DNA of 64,000 nucleotides from Megascapheus bottae (GCA_024803745.1 JANJXV010000013.1:11098001-11162000); one strand, 5' to 3'. Counted from the stretch's first letter, positions 1-12,328 are shown. Program-made: numbers and translations. Notes: a model not told the origin generated them from the letters alone.

Positions 1-547
1 CCTATTCTGTGGGCTCTTTACTCTCTAGTTGGTCTTCATTTTTATAATATCCAATGCATGCTTTTTGTAACAGATCCAATGAACCATTTCAACTATATTT
101 TCTCCTAAGCATAGCATTGTTTTCTTTCTTACATTTAGGTTTCAGATACAATTTCAGTTCATTTTTGTATATGGTGTGAGGTAAGGGATTGATCTCATTC
201 ATTTGAGTGTGTTTATCCAGTTGTCTCAGCATCCGTTATTGAAAAGCATACTGAATGAGATGTGCAACACTGTTGAAAATTGATTATCTGCAAATACATC
301 CTTCTCCTTGAATTCAAGCATGGCTTCTTCAAGGAAGCCTTGGCTGTTACCCTCCCCATCCTGACCCCATTATACCCCGTTTCCTTGTATGTGTATAAAC
401 ATGTAGGTTCTGCCACGGGCTATAAGCTGTATTTATCTAGGTAATAGAGCATCACAAGCTATAAAATGTTTTTCTAATTTATAAGTGACTCATACATAGC
501 ACCACAAACTATAAACTATATTTATATGCATATAGTCTGGAGGATAT
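1..547. other. unique AT-rich sequence
   Basis: No gene or dispersed repeat recognised. Confidence 0.5.
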
Positions 548-650
548 GGCTAAGGTTCAAACCCCAGCTCTGCCTCTTACTTTCTAGTTCTATATCCTTC
601 AACCCTCTGTACCTCAACTTCCTCATATATAAATCAAGGACTCACTGACA
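548..650 (+). mobile_element. MIR remnant
   Basis: GGTTCAAACCCCAGCTCTGCC, then TTACTTTCTAG, then CCTCAACTTCCTCATAT follow the MIR order, with decay. Confidence 0.65.
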
Positions 651-1834
651 ACAGAGATCTGCCCTAAGTATATGGGAGATACACAGCATTCCATAGTAAG
701 CACCAACGTGGGAGCTTCTATTCACCATGCCATTCCTTAGCCTAAATTCTGAGGATAGGCACCCTGTCTTTCTCAGCTTCACCAAGGGCTCTTGGTGCCC
801 ACTGTGCCTGGCTGGGAGCGGGGGTGCTGAGTGCATACTTGCTGGATTAATTCATGAACAGAGGCGTGCATGTGTGTATGCAGGAGCGAGGCAGCTCTTG
901 TTGTTCGCCTTGTGGCTTCCCTGGAACCCTTAGGAAATAAGAGTTTTGGAGTCGTGGGTAAGTTTTTCTCTTTTCCTCTGTTTGAATGCAGACTCCTCAC
1001 TCTTGAACAAAGAGGAACCCAATTTATAAAAGTGATTGAGGTTGTTCCTGTGGTCGAAGCCAGGGTGAGGCCCAGAATCCCCTTATGAGAAGTCGCAGTG
1101 TTCCCCAGAGGCTATTGAACACGGTAGGAAAACTGCTTTGGAGCTGTGATCTCTGTGTTCTGGGGCTGGGAGATGCTGTGATTCACAGGCAGCTGACGTC
1201 TGAAGCTCTTAATTCAGCCCAAATGCTGGAGGTTTGTGTCCTGAGGCATGGAGGCAGCAGAGGACTCATTCCAAAGAGAACACTCTTCAGCCCACAGAAG
1301 AAGAGCAGGAGTGAACACCCTTCTCTTGTCTTCTTCCCTTAGCCTACTGATCTATACTTGGATTATTCTTGGATCCTGGGACCCCTTTCCTCCTGCCCAC
1401 CCTGTCCACCCCGTCACTGACCCAGTTTACACCCAATCATGTCGCCTCCATGTCCTTGTTCCTCTCGGAGACAATCCTCTAGAAGCCTAGAAAGGTGAAT
1501 CAATAACCCAGGTCATGGTAGATGGAAGACTTGAACTGTAGACTCTTGAACTCATGCCCAGACTCTGCTCAACAGCTGTCTCCAGAGCACTGACAGAGAA
1601 GCACAGTGACTAGGGGCAGGACCAGATCAGGTCACCTTGCCCTGTGACCCAGAGAAGATTGAAAGCCCCAAAGGAAGTTCCAGGACAAGTCTCCAGGAGA
1701 GAGAACCATGACTGATTTTCCCAGGGCCAGGGATTGTATTGCCTAGGGGAAGGAAGGGCGGAATCTCTGGTTAATTGATCAAGAATAACATCTGTAGGGT
1801 TAGGCATGTCTGTTCAAATGTATGTCAACCTTTC
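651..1834. other. unique sequence, nothing recognised
   Basis: GC-moderate intergenic sequence. Open frames are short, overlap in several frames, and match no family I know. Confidence 0.5.
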
Positions 1835-1990
1835 CAAAGACCTCCATGTGCCTCAGTTTCCCCTCTCGGCGCCCCCCCTGCCCCCACCCCCGTCTCCCAC
1901 CATAATACCATAATACCTACATTGCTGAGGTCTGTGCAGACAAAATAAGAGAAAGCCCTTAGGCCCTTGATGAGTATGCAGCTGTCACAA
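1835..1990 (+). mobile_element. possible MIR remnant with C-rich interruption
   Basis: GTGCCTCAGTTTCCCCTC then AATACCTACATTGCTGAGG resembles the MIR 3' half, split by a C-rich tract at 1872-1897. Confidence 0.5.
1872..1897 (-). other. G-quadruplex-capable tract on the minus strand
   Basis: Four C runs of 7, 5, 5 and 3, separated by 2, 1 and 3 bases, meet the usual G4 pattern on the complement. Confidence 0.6.
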
Positions 1991-2147
1991 AGAACCACTC
2001 TTGGTTCTGGGGAAACTGTTGACTCAGAAGGCAGGAGGCCCCAGGAGGACCTGGAGATCCTGAAAGGACATCACTGGCTTTCTATATTACTCCCAGGCCT
2101 TTGACTTCACTGAGTGCTCTGATTTCAGTAATGTCTTTTTCTTTTTG

Positions 2148-2391
2148 TGCCAGTCCTGGGGCTTGAACTTATGACCTGGGCACTGTCCATGACCTGTTTT
2201 CTCTGTTAAGGATACCACTCTATTACTGAATTGCAGCTCCACTTCCAGTTGTTGTTATTGTTGTGGTGGTGGTGGTTTTGGTTGATTTATTGGAGATTAG
2301 AGTCCCTGATCATGCTGGCTTGGAACCTGGATCCTCAGACCTCAGCCTCCTGAGTAGCTAGGCTTACAGGTATGAGTCACTGATGCCTGGT
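2148..2391 (-). mobile_element. B1-like/Geo dimeric SINE
   Basis: Reverse right half (CCAGTCCTGGGGCTTGAAC) followed by B1-like CTCAGCCTCCTGAGTAGC. The linker has expanded into a TTG/TGG tract near 2250. Confidence 0.85.
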
Positions 2392-2411
2392 CTTTTCTTT
2401 TTCTTCCTTCC

Positions 2412-2419
<8 letters not shown>

Positions 2420-2467
<48 letters not shown>
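2420..2467. repeat. (TG)n microsatellite
   Basis: 24 TG units directly abut the 3' end of the minus-strand SINE that begins at 2468. Confidence 0.98.
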
Positions 2468-2469
<2 letters not shown>

Positions 2470-2698
2470 TGGTACTAGGGCTTGAACTCAGGGCCTTGTG
2501 CATTCTTATTTAGCTTTTATTCACTTAAGCCTGGCACTCTGCCTCTTGAGCCACACCTCCACTTCTAGCTTTTTGCTGATTATTTGGAAATGAGTCTCAT
2601 ACATTCTCTTGTACCAACTGGCTTCAGTCTGTAATCTCAGATCTCAGCCTCCTGAGTAGCTAGGATTACGGGCACGAGCCACTAGTACCAGTCACCAG
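2468..2698 (-). mobile_element. B1-like/Geo dimeric SINE
   Basis: TCCTGGTACTAGGGCTTGAA, GAGCCACACCTCCACTTC, then CTCAGCCTCCTGAGTAGC. Its tail is the adjacent TG repeat. Confidence 0.88.
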
Positions 2699-2763
2699 GC
2701 ATTGAAAACATATCCTTGCTTTTCTTCTCTTCTCTCTTCTCTCTTTTCCCCTTTTCCTTTTAT

Positions 2764-2810
2764 GGCACTTGGGATTGAATTCAGGGCCTCATATAAACTA
2801 GGTAAGTATA
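2764..2810 (-). mobile_element. ID-like SINE fragment
   Basis: GGCACTTGGGATTGAATTC then CTAGGTAAGTA resembles the reversed ID 3' part only. Confidence 0.4.
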
Positions 2811-2849
2811 GAGTTGTTTGGTTTGTATTTTGGGGTTCTTATTGTTGTT

Positions 2850-3035
2850 TTTGCCAGTCCTGGGGCTTGAACTCAGTACCTGGACATTGTCCTTGGGCTT
2901 TCTCAAGGCTAGTGCTCTATCACTTGAGCCACGGCACCACTTCTGGCTTTTTCTATGTATGTGGTACTGAGGAATTGAACCTGGGTCTTCATGCATGCTA
3001 GGTAAGCACTCTACCACTGGGCCAAACTCCTGGCC
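2850..3035 (-). mobile_element. IDL-Geo SINE
   Basis: Full reverse dimer: GCCAGTCCTGGGGCTTGAAC, GAGCCACGGCACCACTTC, TGGTACTGAGGAATTG, then ATGCTAGGTAAGCACTC to the ID 5' end. A (TTTGG)n run follows at 3040-3062. Confidence 0.9.
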
Positions 3036-3089
3036 CAGTTTTTGGTTTGGTTTGGTTTGGTTTTTACAGAAATTTTAACTGCCCAAGTC

Positions 3090-3152
3090 GTCTATGAACC
3101 TCCACTTCCCGCTGGTAACTGGGATTACAGGCATGAGCCGCTATGCCAATCT
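3090..3152 (-). mobile_element. B1-like fragment
   Basis: CTGGGATTACAGGCATGAGCC is a reversed 7SL-derived 5' segment. The rest is missing. Confidence 0.55.
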
Positions 3153-4379
3153 TAGGAAACATATTTCTACCAGAATAGGTTTGTTTAGAGAACAGAACTT
3201 GGGAGACACCTGTGAATCAGCTGCTTACATACTTGCCTCTCCTTCACGACAGGAGCCACATTGCCTTAACTCAAAAACAGCATGGAGATGAAACACACAG
3301 GGATGTGAGAAGAAACAGGCTTGTCTGTCTCACTAAGTTCAATCCTAAACCTCAAGATTATTGGGGCAACTAGAGGAAGATGAGCTGATGGGTGTGGCAG
3401 GCTCCACCCTTGGTTCAGCAGCCCATCCTGTAGAAAGATGTCTACAAGGAGCTGAGAAAAGCCACCCTCCCACCTCTACCTGGGAAGGGTAGGTAGCCCA
3501 GGTAGGGGAACCGCTTGAGCAAGTAAGCCATGTGGAACCACAGAGTCGAGGGAGATGTTGCAATTAGGGCAGGAAGATTCTTAGAGGGAGGACCAGGGAG
3601 GCATTAGGATGAGGATATAGCTCAGGGAAGCTCCGATGACTTATTCTGAGTCACCTAAAAGGGCAGGATGGAATTGGGCAGCAGACTTCTGAGTGGAAAC
3701 CCTGGAGTTCTACGTTCAGTGCTCCTGAGGGATGGGGCGAGCCCGGTGATGCACGTTTGCCCTGCTGCTGAGTTTCCTGACATTTGTTGGCAGAGGCAGG
3801 TTCCTGAAGGCCCTCCACCCCCACCCTAGGCTCCAAGCCACAGGAGGGGGGGAGGGAAGTGGGTGTGAACCCACGCCTAGGATTATTCACCCGATATCCC
3901 AAAAAAGCCACAAAAGACACCCACGTCGATGGTAAAAATAACAATTCCTAACATGTGATCTAAAGCATGGGAGCCAGCCCTGCTCCCCTATGAGGTCACT
4001 GTCTGTCTGTGAGGTCACTCGTCACCCTGCCTCTACAGAAAACTGACACTCTGGGAGGGAAGTGGCTCCCTGAGGCCCTGTGGCAGTCATTCTGAGACCA
4101 GCTGGGAGTTTCCTGTGGCAGCATTCGAGGGTGCTTTGGAGGGGGGGGCACAGTAGAAAAGGACTACAGCTTGGGGGCATTAATCTATGGGTCTTCTCAT
4201 CCTGGGGGAATGGGGGGGAAGTTCCTAGGGGCTGGGTCAGGGCCTTTCACCACCTTCAGTCCAGGATCTACGAGACACTTGTGCCAGGCCAGGAAGCACG
4301 AGCTGAACGAGACAAGCAAGCCACCGGTAGAGAGTGTATGGGCAGCCAGGAGAGCGTGCTCAGAGATGAGGCAGAGAGC
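3153..4379. other. unique sequence, nothing recognised
   Basis: Intergenic, GC-richer. No supported gene or repeat. Confidence 0.5.
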
Positions 4380-4683
4380 CCGGTGCAGGTGGCTCACGCC
4401 TGCAATCTAGCTACTCAGGAGGTAATCTGAGGATCATGCTTCCCCAGCCAGCCTGAGATGAAAACTCCATGAGACGCATTTCCAATTAGCCACACACCCA
4501 TGCACAGGTGCATGCACACGCATGTGCACACACATGCACACACATGCACACACACACACACAACACATACACACAGACCAGAAGTGGAGCTATGATTCAG
4601 TAGTAGAACACTACCAAAAAGCTCAGGGACAGCACCTAGCCTCTGAGTTCAAGCCCCGGGGCCAGCATCAAAATAAAAATTAA
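4380..4683 (+). mobile_element. B1-like/Geo dimeric SINE with internal CA expansion
   Basis: The left half (GTGGCTCACGCCTGCAATC) runs to CCAATTAGCCACAC. An impure CA/GCACAC tract (4491-4575) then occupies the linker. The right half follows (GAAGTGGAGCTATGATTCAG to GTTCAAGCCCCGGGGCCAGC). Confidence 0.88.
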
Positions 4684-5870
4684 AAATGAGGTGAGAGACA
4701 CCCGGCATGATCAAGGTTCTGTGTATTCTAGTGGTTTGGGGAGGGGGTCTGTGAGGAGGGGAGAGGAACTTTGAGGCACAAGTACTAGTCTTAAGCAACC
4801 TGTTGACAGTGGCCAGCTAGGACAAGGGAGAGTTGTTGTCCCAAGCCAGAGATAAGGGAGCAACCTTCTGGGGCTCTGAGGTGCCTTGTTATGTGGCAGC
4901 CCAGATGGTTCATTGGCATAAGTGAGGCATCCCCCAAGAGCTGGATGCAGAGCAGGTGACATAAGCTCAGCTGGGTCCGGGCTGTGGGGTGCTACCCTTG
5001 ACATGGCAGGTGGGGACCCCTCCTCCTCCATGGTGGGGTAGGATCTAATTTGTCCGTTGTTCCCATCATGGTCCTTACTGAGTTTTAGAGTGAGGTTTGA
5101 GCCCCAATCCCTGTGAGGAGTCTCTGTGAAACAACTCTGTTCCCTTTGTCAGCTCGTCCTTGGCCTAGAAAGCCAGGCCCTGGCAGACAATGACCTACCC
5201 TTGGACCACTCCCAGGCATGTCCACATTTGGCCCTCCAGGCCTTCCAGGCTGGGGGGACAGGATGAGCTCTTCCTGCTTACCTCTGATGAACAGAGCCCC
5301 GGCTCCCAAAGCATCATAACAGAGCCAGTTACCAGGACATCCTGCAGACCCAGAGGCCTCAGCCACCTCACACCCACTGCTGGCATTGAGTACTGTGGAA
5401 GAGCCCTGTGCTGCTCAGCTGGGCTCTGAGGGGACAGCTACATCTGGGCCTTTGGGAACATTGTAATCCTAGGAGAGAGAAGAGAGGGAGTCACCCTTGA
5501 CCCCCTGATCTCCAGCAGGGGTCCCTTGGGGATGCAAGCACACTTTAACTCAAATCCCCCAAACTTCTTCCTCCACTGCATTCACTGCCTCAGTGAGGAC
5601 ACCATCATCACCCCAGAGACTAGTCTAGACTAGTGCTAGCCTCCCCACAAGCCTCTTCTATCACCTCATCCCATCTGTCACCAGAGTCATACTTCTGCCT
5701 TCTCCAAGAAAGCTCTGGAGCACCTCCCCCACTCCTCCCAGCCTCAGCCCTACAGGGTCAGGCTCCTCCTGTGCCAGGGAGGGGTGCCTGGGCTAACCCT
5801 CCAGAAGCTGAAAAGGGTCTCAACTGGATGCTGTTCTCTTTCTTCATTCGTCCTAACTTCCCCAGGGCTC
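4684..5870. other. unique sequence, nothing recognised
   Basis: Intergenic. Open frames lack recognisable motifs. Confidence 0.5.
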
Positions 5871-6373
5871 AAATGGAAAGACTTGGAAAAAGATCATATT
5901 AAGTGAAGTAAGCCAGACACAAAGGAACATAGGCTCCATGGTTTCCCTCATTTGTCATAATTAGTACACATCTAGGACTGTCCTAGCATAGGATTGCAAT
6001 AGCTCAAAACCTGGGTACATAAGGTCATATAGGATGAGACCAAATGAAAGGATCTCTAGGATATGGAAACAAGAGCTTTATCTTGTGTGATTGTTGTTCT
6101 TAATGTACTATGTTATTTCTCTTCTCTTTTGTTGCCTTTTGGTTAATCTCATATTGTTATTGTATCTGACTTTGTTACCTGGTACATTGTATATACATTT
6201 ATTTGTTTATTTGAAATAGGGAAGGGAAGGCGGGGAAACAAGATGATTGGGAGTGGGGAGGGAAATAGGGACAAAAACATGAGAAGGGGTATCAATGTGC
6301 AAGAAGTAATGCACCTACCATCTGGTGAATATAACTGTAACCCCTCTATACATTACAATAAAAAAGAAAAAAG
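5871..6373 (+). mobile_element. L1 3' end (5'-truncated), copy 1
   Basis: Starts in the last codons of ORF2 (AAATGGAAAGACTTGG), passes the stop, and continues through the 3' UTR (GCCAGACACAAAGGAACATA...CTTAATGTACTATGTTAT, a G-rich tract) to ACAATAAAAAAG. Collinear with the copies at 7.8-9.3 kb and 57.96-58.44 kb. Confidence 0.9.
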
Positions 6374-7133
6374 ATAGATGGGAGAGGATGATAAAAGGGG
6401 TGAAATTGATCAAGACACTTACAAAATGATATGTAGAATCTCAGTCCTTTTGTACAACTATTTAAATATAATAAAATCTGATTTTAAAAACAAAATCTAA
6501 TAAAAGAATGTGCTTTCAACCCAGCACCTGCATTATTTATATAGCAACTGAGTTATAAGCATGCTAGACAACTTACAAAATACCTTTACATACTTGAGAA
6601 AGAACAAAAGACCAACAATATGATTTTAACAGCTTTGTTTTCATTTTATTGGATTCGGAAAACTTCTAGGTGTGTCTAAATAAATCACATTATTAAAGGT
6701 GTAATAAGCACTTGGTTACTAGGATTGTAGCACACTCATTTAAGAATCTAGTATTAAATTCTATTGATTTTTTTTAACTTGGTTTAAATGATCTTATAGT
6801 GAGAAAGTAAGTTGGACAAGTTAGAAAAGTTGGACAAGGGGAAAAATGGTCCCTTCTCTTGTTTTCTCTCCATGTGAAACCACATGGTAGATGCCTTCCC
6901 CTTTGCTCTCGGTACAAACATGGTCTCTCTAGGGGTCATGTAACCCAGCTCCTGTAACCCAGGTAACTGGCAGGGTCAGTGGGAGGTTCCCCAGGCTCTG
7001 AAGTCACTCCTGTATCTGCTGCAGCCATACCTCCTTCCCTCCTCCCTGCCCTTTCCTATACAATCTTCCCCTACCACCACTGCCACCATAAGTTCTTTCT
7101 CTACACACCAATATCTGGTGTATATATTTGGCT
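6374..7133. other. unique AT-rich sequence
   Basis: Nothing recognised. Confidence 0.5.
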
Positions 7134-7320
7134 CATCCTGGGGCTTGAACTCAGGGTCTGGACACTGTCCCTGAACTTCTTTTGCTCAAGGATAGAGCTC
7201 TACCATTTGAGCCACAGAGTACTTCCAGATTCTTTCTGTTTATGTGGTACTGAGGAATCAAACCCAGGGCTTCATGCATACCAGGCAGGTACTCTATCAC
7301 TAAGCCACATTCCCAGCCCA
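7134..7320 (-). mobile_element. IDL-Geo SINE
   Basis: TCCTGGGGCTTGAACTCAGG, TTGAGCCACAGAG, GTGGTACTGAGGAATCAAAC, then ACTCTATCACTAAGCC. Confidence 0.88.
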
Positions 7321-7824
7321 TGGTTTGAATTTAAACCGCCTGTTTTTTGTTTTGTTTTTTCTTCTGGCCTGTGGAGCCAGTTAAGTAGTTGCAAAATACA
7401 AATACAAATACCAAAGCCAAAATACAAATAATTTCAGGAAATATCACTACAAAAAATACCAGTATTCAAAGCAGATGCACTCTAGTTGTTTTAAACATGT
7501 TCACACACACTTGTGCACCAAAATTTCAAGGCACATTTGGGTTTTCAAAATGAATATGGAGATACTTTTTCCCACAGCAATGTAGAACCATGTGACCAAT
7601 GCTAGAAAAACAGGCAACACCAAACAAAATACAAGACAAAACTCAAGATGCAAAACTTGCCAACAGACAGAATTTAACAGAATCTCCATGCTTCAACAAA
7701 CATCCATTAACCAGAACAAAACATTTTGAAAACAATTTTGGTAAAGCTTGGTGTGAGACACCCAAAAGGAATACCTTGGCTCAGGAGAGACTGATGGAAC
7801 CCCACTAGAATAAGAAACAAGAGG
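7321..7824. other. unclassified AT-rich sequence
   Basis: Contains short ACAAATAC-type repeats near 7395. No family assigned. Confidence 0.45.
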
Positions 7825-9262
7825 AGGACATATAGAAAACTAGAATTGGATCTTTATATGTCACCCTGCACCAGAATTAATTCCAAATGGATCAAAAACC
7901 TTGAATTAAAGCAGATGGCATGAAAGTTTTACATGAAGGAATAGGAGATACACTAGGTCTCCTTGGCATAGGTCGAAACTTTCTTAATAAAGACCCAGAA
8001 ACACAACAAATTAAAGAAAGTTTGGACAAATGGGACTACATTAAACTGCAGAGTTTTTGTATGGCAAAGGGCATAGCTAACAAGTTAAATAGAAAGCCCA
8101 CAGAGTGGGAAAAGATCTTCACTAGCTATACAACAGACAAGGGTCTCATATCTAAAATATACCTTCAGCTAAAAAAATTAAATCTCTCAAAAACACATCT
8201 TCAAAGAAACAACCATCCCATTAAAAGGTGGGCTAAAGACTTAAAGAGAGACTTCTCTGAAGAGGAAATAAGAATGGCCTATAGACACATGAAGAAATGC
8301 TCGACATCTCTAGCCATAAAAGAAATGCAAATCAAAACAACTTTGCGATTCTATCTCACTCCAGTTAGAATGGCCATTATCAAGAAATCTAATAACAACA
8401 CATGCTTGCTGGGATGTGGCCAGGAGGGATTGCTACTACACTGTTGGTGGGAGTGTAAACTCGTTCAACCACTCTGGAAAGCAGTATGGTGATTCCTCAA
8501 AAAGACTAAACACAGAGCTCCCCTATGACCCAGCAATTCCACTCCTTGGCATTTACTCAAATGTCCAGAAACAAGGGCATACCAAAGCCACTAGCACAAT
8601 GATGTTCATTGCAGCATTATTTACCATAGCAAAGATATGGAACCAACCCAGATGCCCCTTAGTAGATGAATGGACCCAGAAGATGTGGTACTTATACACA
8701 ATGGAATTCTATGCTGCCATCAGAAAGAACGACATCCCCCCATTTTTAAGGAAATGGAAAGACTTAGAAAAAAATATTAAGTGAAGTAAGCCAGACACAA
8801 AGGAACATAGGTTCCATGGTTTCCCTCATTTGTAATAATTAGTACAAATCTAGGACTCTCCTAGCAAAGGATTATAATAGCTCAAAACCTAGGTACATAA
8901 CGTCATATAGGATAAGACTAAATGAAAGGAACTCTAGGATGTGGAAACAAGAGCTTTATCTTGTGACTGTTGTTCTTAATGTACTATGTTATTTCTCTTC
9001 TCTTTTTTTGCTCTTATTGTTAATCTCAGGTGGTTACTGTATCTGACTTTGTTACTTGGTACATTATATATACATTTATTTGTTTATTTGAAATAGGGAA
9101 GGGGGCAAACAAGATGATTGGGAGGGAGTAGGGAAAGGAAATGGGGACAAAAAACATGAGAAGGGTATCAATGTGTGAGAAGTAATGTACCCACTACCTG
9201 GCAAATGTAACTGCAACCCTCTATACATTATCCTGACAATAAAATTTAAAAATAAAAAGAAA
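7825..9262 (+). mobile_element. L1 element, 5'-truncated, copy 2
   Basis: This LINE-1 fragment holds the C-terminal part of ORF2 plus the full 3' UTR. It ends in ACAATAAAATTTAAAAATAA, an A-rich end typical of target-primed insertion. Its 3' UTR (8785-9262) defines the family shared with 5871-6373 and 57964-58436. The 5' limit is estimated from where L1-like coding text begins. Confidence 0.9.
7920..8784 (+). pseudogene. L1 ORF2 C-terminal remnant (broken)
   Basis: The encoded text matches the ORF2 protein (endonuclease and reverse transcriptase of LINE-1) downstream of the reverse transcriptase domain. It includes PTEWEKIFTSYTTDKGLISK, MKKCSTSLAIKEMQIKTT, LLHCWWECKLVQPLW, ELPYDPAIPLLGIYS and MFIAALFTIAKIWNQP. 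A TGA at 8490-8492 interrupts the first frame, and the homology resumes in another frame shortly after, ending at a TGA at 8782-8784. The catalytic domains are absent. It therefore cannot make an active protein and is a fossil, not a host gene. Confidence 0.92.
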
Positions 9263-9964
9263 CATGAGGAGGGAGTCTGGTGAGTGTTGAGAAAGAGGCA
9301 ACAGTTAGAAAGTGTCCCTATCTACCCATAGTCTCTTAGAGAGTAAAAGTCTTGCTTTGGGTGTCCCCAAACAAGAGAATTGACTGGTGTATGGGATCTC
9401 TCTGCTGTGGTGCCAGAGAGAGAGGGCGGGGTGGGGGTGGGGGGAACAGAGGGCCATAGGTAGGTAGGAGTCACTCATCAGATGTAAAGAGGGGTGGTAT
9501 AGTTGGATGGTAAAGGTGACCAGTCCAACATGGGGTTCCTTCCTTAGCAGTTTAAATTTGAGGAGGGGCATCCAGGAGGTGTGTTGACCCTCAGAAAGAG
9601 AGAGAGGAAGGGATCTAGCAACTCCCCACACTGTCTCTGCCTTGGTCTCCAAACCATATGTAAGGACTGGAGAACTCCATGTGATTGGTTGTTCAGGCAG
9701 AAATTTATTATGAGAACCAAACTGCTGGCCTGTACCAGATGTGGGTGTAGGTACAGTCCATAACAGATGGAAGGTATGCAGAGAGAGAATTAATGGTGGA
9801 GAGAGATTATGATAGGGAAGATGAGGAGGTGACCTTTAAGCCTGGAGGACCTCCCACTACCCCAGGTGTGCCAGTTACCAGGGTTACAGGTGCTGGAAGG
9901 AGACTTCCAGGAAGGGTCACATGGAGGGGAGATAACAAAGAGAAGGGACCATTCTTCCTGGGTG
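9263..9964. other. unique sequence with a G-rich tract
   Basis: Nothing recognised apart from the G4-capable tract at 9424-9444. Confidence 0.5.
9424..9444 (+). other. G-quadruplex-capable tract
   Basis: G runs of 3, 4, 5 and 6 separated by single bases on the plus strand. Confidence 0.65.
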
Positions 9965-10080
9965 GACCTAACAGTTTACATCTGTAATCTCTAGGTACAG
10001 GAGATGGAGATCAAATTCAAGACTGTCAGGGCAAAATAAGTTTGTAAGATTCTATCTCAATAAACTCTATCCCAAAGCTG
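9965..10080 (+). mobile_element. older B1-like SINE fragment
   Basis: ACATCTGTAATCTCTAGGTAC...GAGATCAAATTCAAGACTG...TCTATCTCAATAAA follows B1 order with heavy decay. Confidence 0.55.
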
Positions 10081-10322
10081 ACCTAGTGGTGCATGCCTGC
10101 TATCCCAGCTACTGTAGGAAGCAAAGCTAGAATGGTCAGGGCAAAAAATGAGAACCTATCTCAAAAGTAACCAAAGCAGTAGATCCTGAGTTCAAATCTT
10201 GGAACTGGGGAGGAGGGGTTGAATTAACCAGAGCAAAAAGGACTGTGGTGTCAGTCAATTGGTAGAGTACTTGCTTAACAAGCATGAGGTCCTGGGGTCA
10301 AACCTCAGCTACCACCAAAATG
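10081..10322 (+). mobile_element. older B1-ID type dimeric SINE
   Basis: B1-like GCATGCCTGCTATCCCAGC precedes an ID-like TCAATTGGTAGAGTACTTGC and AGCATGAGGTCCTGGGGTC, then an A-rich tail. The order differs from the younger dimers, where an ID-like half comes first. Confidence 0.6.
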
Positions 10323-10740
10323 AAAAAGAAAAAGAAAATGAAACCCCTCCCCCCCCGCAACAAAACCATCTTCCAAAGATGCTACGCTGCTGTGGTAACT
10401 CAATCACAAGGACTATTTTCAAAATTCTTCCTGCAACTTTCTGGCTGAAGTTTTATTGGACTAATGTCAATCAGTTGCTACTGGAAATTTATGGAAAATG
10501 TTACTTTTAAAATATTTTTGATAAATTTGTTCCCAACACACTGAAACTCTTTGCCACGAAAAGTTTAAAATAGGTTATGAATTATATTTCTCTATTTCCT
10601 AAAATTCTGATATGCCAGGGAGGTGATACAAAGAGTAGCAAATGTATCTGAAAATATCAGTCTGCATAGTGCTCCCATTACAGCATAGATTTCCCCCCAA
10701 AGGTAGAACTTTTCTTTTAGAACAGCGGCTGTACTGGACA
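10323..10740. other. unique sequence
   Basis: An A-rich and C-rich tail region, then unclassified AT-rich sequence. Confidence 0.45.
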
Positions 10741-10972
10741 CCTGTGGCCGTGCCTGTAATCCTAGCTATGTGAGATTCTGAAAGCTGGATTCTGAAAGAT
10801 TCCAATCCAGCCCAAGGAGAAAAGTCTCCAAGTAACCCAGCAAAACAGAAAAGGACTTTAGATCTCCAAGTAGCCATAAAAAAGCTGGAGTGGAGGCATG
10901 GATCAAGTGGTAGAGTACCAGTCATGAGCCAAAAAGCCAAGCAAATGCCTGGCTTAAGTTTAAGCCACAATA
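10741..10972 (+). mobile_element. B1-like/Geo SINE, diverged
   Basis: GTGCCTGTAATCCTAGCTATG then GATCAAGTGGTAGAGTACC. The middle holds a short duplicated GATTCTGAAAG segment. Confidence 0.75.
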
Positions 10973-11056
10973 TGATTTTCACACACATGCAAAAAAGCAT
11001 TATCAGTGGCTAGGGTTAGTATCTGCTGGATGGCATCCCCTGAAATATTGTTTCAT

Positions 11057-11266
11057 TTGCCAGGAGCTCATACCTGTAATTCTAGCTATTTAGGAAGCTG
11101 AGATCTGAGGAATGTGGTTTGAAGCCAGCCTGGGCAAGAAAGTCCCATGAGAAGCCTATCACCAATTAACTACCAAAATGTTTGAAGTAGAGCTGTGGAT
11201 CAGGGGTAGAGCACTAGCTTTGTGCTTTATGAACAGTGCCCAGCCCCTGGGTTCAAGCCCCAGGAC

Positions 11267-11327
<61 letters not shown>
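11057..11327 (+). mobile_element. B1-like/Geo SINE ending in a CA microsatellite
   Basis: Complete dimer with right-half end GTTCAAGCCCCAGGACCAG, passing without a break into (CA)n at 11270-11327. Confidence 0.88.
11270..11327. repeat. (CA)n microsatellite
   Basis: 29 CA units forming the tail of the SINE at 11057. Confidence 0.98.
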
Positions 11328-11330
<3 letters not shown>

Positions 11331-12128
11331 TATATTGTCTTTTTGTAATAGAAAAAGGTATAATTCACCTTTAAGGTGATTAGCTGAAGAATTTTGCTAT
11401 GAGATAACTATAAGAAGGAAATCTGCCTCTTCTTTTAGAATGATATTGAGGCCTTGTGCTTGCTCTAACTCTGAGCCAGACTTCTAGCCCTAGAATTCTT
11501 TTTATAATAACAGATCACCCTCTACTCTCTGTTTAGACACCTCCAGGCTACAAAGCGCGGTCCTTGGCTGTGCCCACAGCCCCTTGGGATCTTTCCCATT
11601 CTTTCTCCCTCTTGGCTTCCACATCAGTTAGGTCTCACAGTTCTAAACATGCCACATATTGTTGTCTGTTTGCAGAGTAATTGTTGAACCCATTTCTGAT
11701 AGACAAACTCAGAGTTCAGTCCTTCCTTCCAAGGCTAGCCCCAGGCCACTGCTGAAAGCTGATTGGCTTCTCTGTAGCCATTCCTTCAGCTTTTTGATAC
11801 ATATTTGTGAAGCAAATATGGTGAGCGAGGCATGTAATGGCAGCAAGGCATGTGGAGAGAACCAGCTGGATAAAACATGGCTCCAGGCCCTTGCATTCCA
11901 GTGGGGAAGGCCTTACTGCACTCACCCACAGGTAGCCTGCCATTGGCAAACTCATCTCTCACAGAAAGCATATGTTCTTAGCCTGAGCTCCTAGCATAGG
12001 TTCTATCCCAGATGAGAGACAGATAATAATGATTGAAAAATCAAGAACAAATCAAGGCAATGCCCAAGCTGTTGCTCCAGCCATTGTCAAAGACCTGACA
12101 TCAGTCTAGACTTAGACTGAAGTTTTCT

Positions 12129-12175
12129 TTTCTTCTTTTCCTTTCCTTTCCTTTCCTTCCTTCCTTCCTTCCTTC

Positions 12176-12238
<63 letters not shown>

Positions 12239-12328
12239 TTTCCTTCTTTCTCTTCTTCTTCTTCTTCTTCTTCTTCTTCTTCTTCTTCTTCTTCTTCTTC
12301 TTCTTCTTCTTCTTCTTCTTCTTCCTCC
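12129..12328. repeat. (TTTC)n/(TTCC)n/(TTC)n polypyrimidine tract
   Basis: Three successive repeat units in one 200-bp tract, derived from the A-rich tail of the SINE. Confidence 0.97.

Noticed and set aside
7920..8784. A host gene for the L1 ORF2-like frames
   Set aside because: The content, truncation, stop, frameshift and 3' UTR are those of a dead L1 copy.
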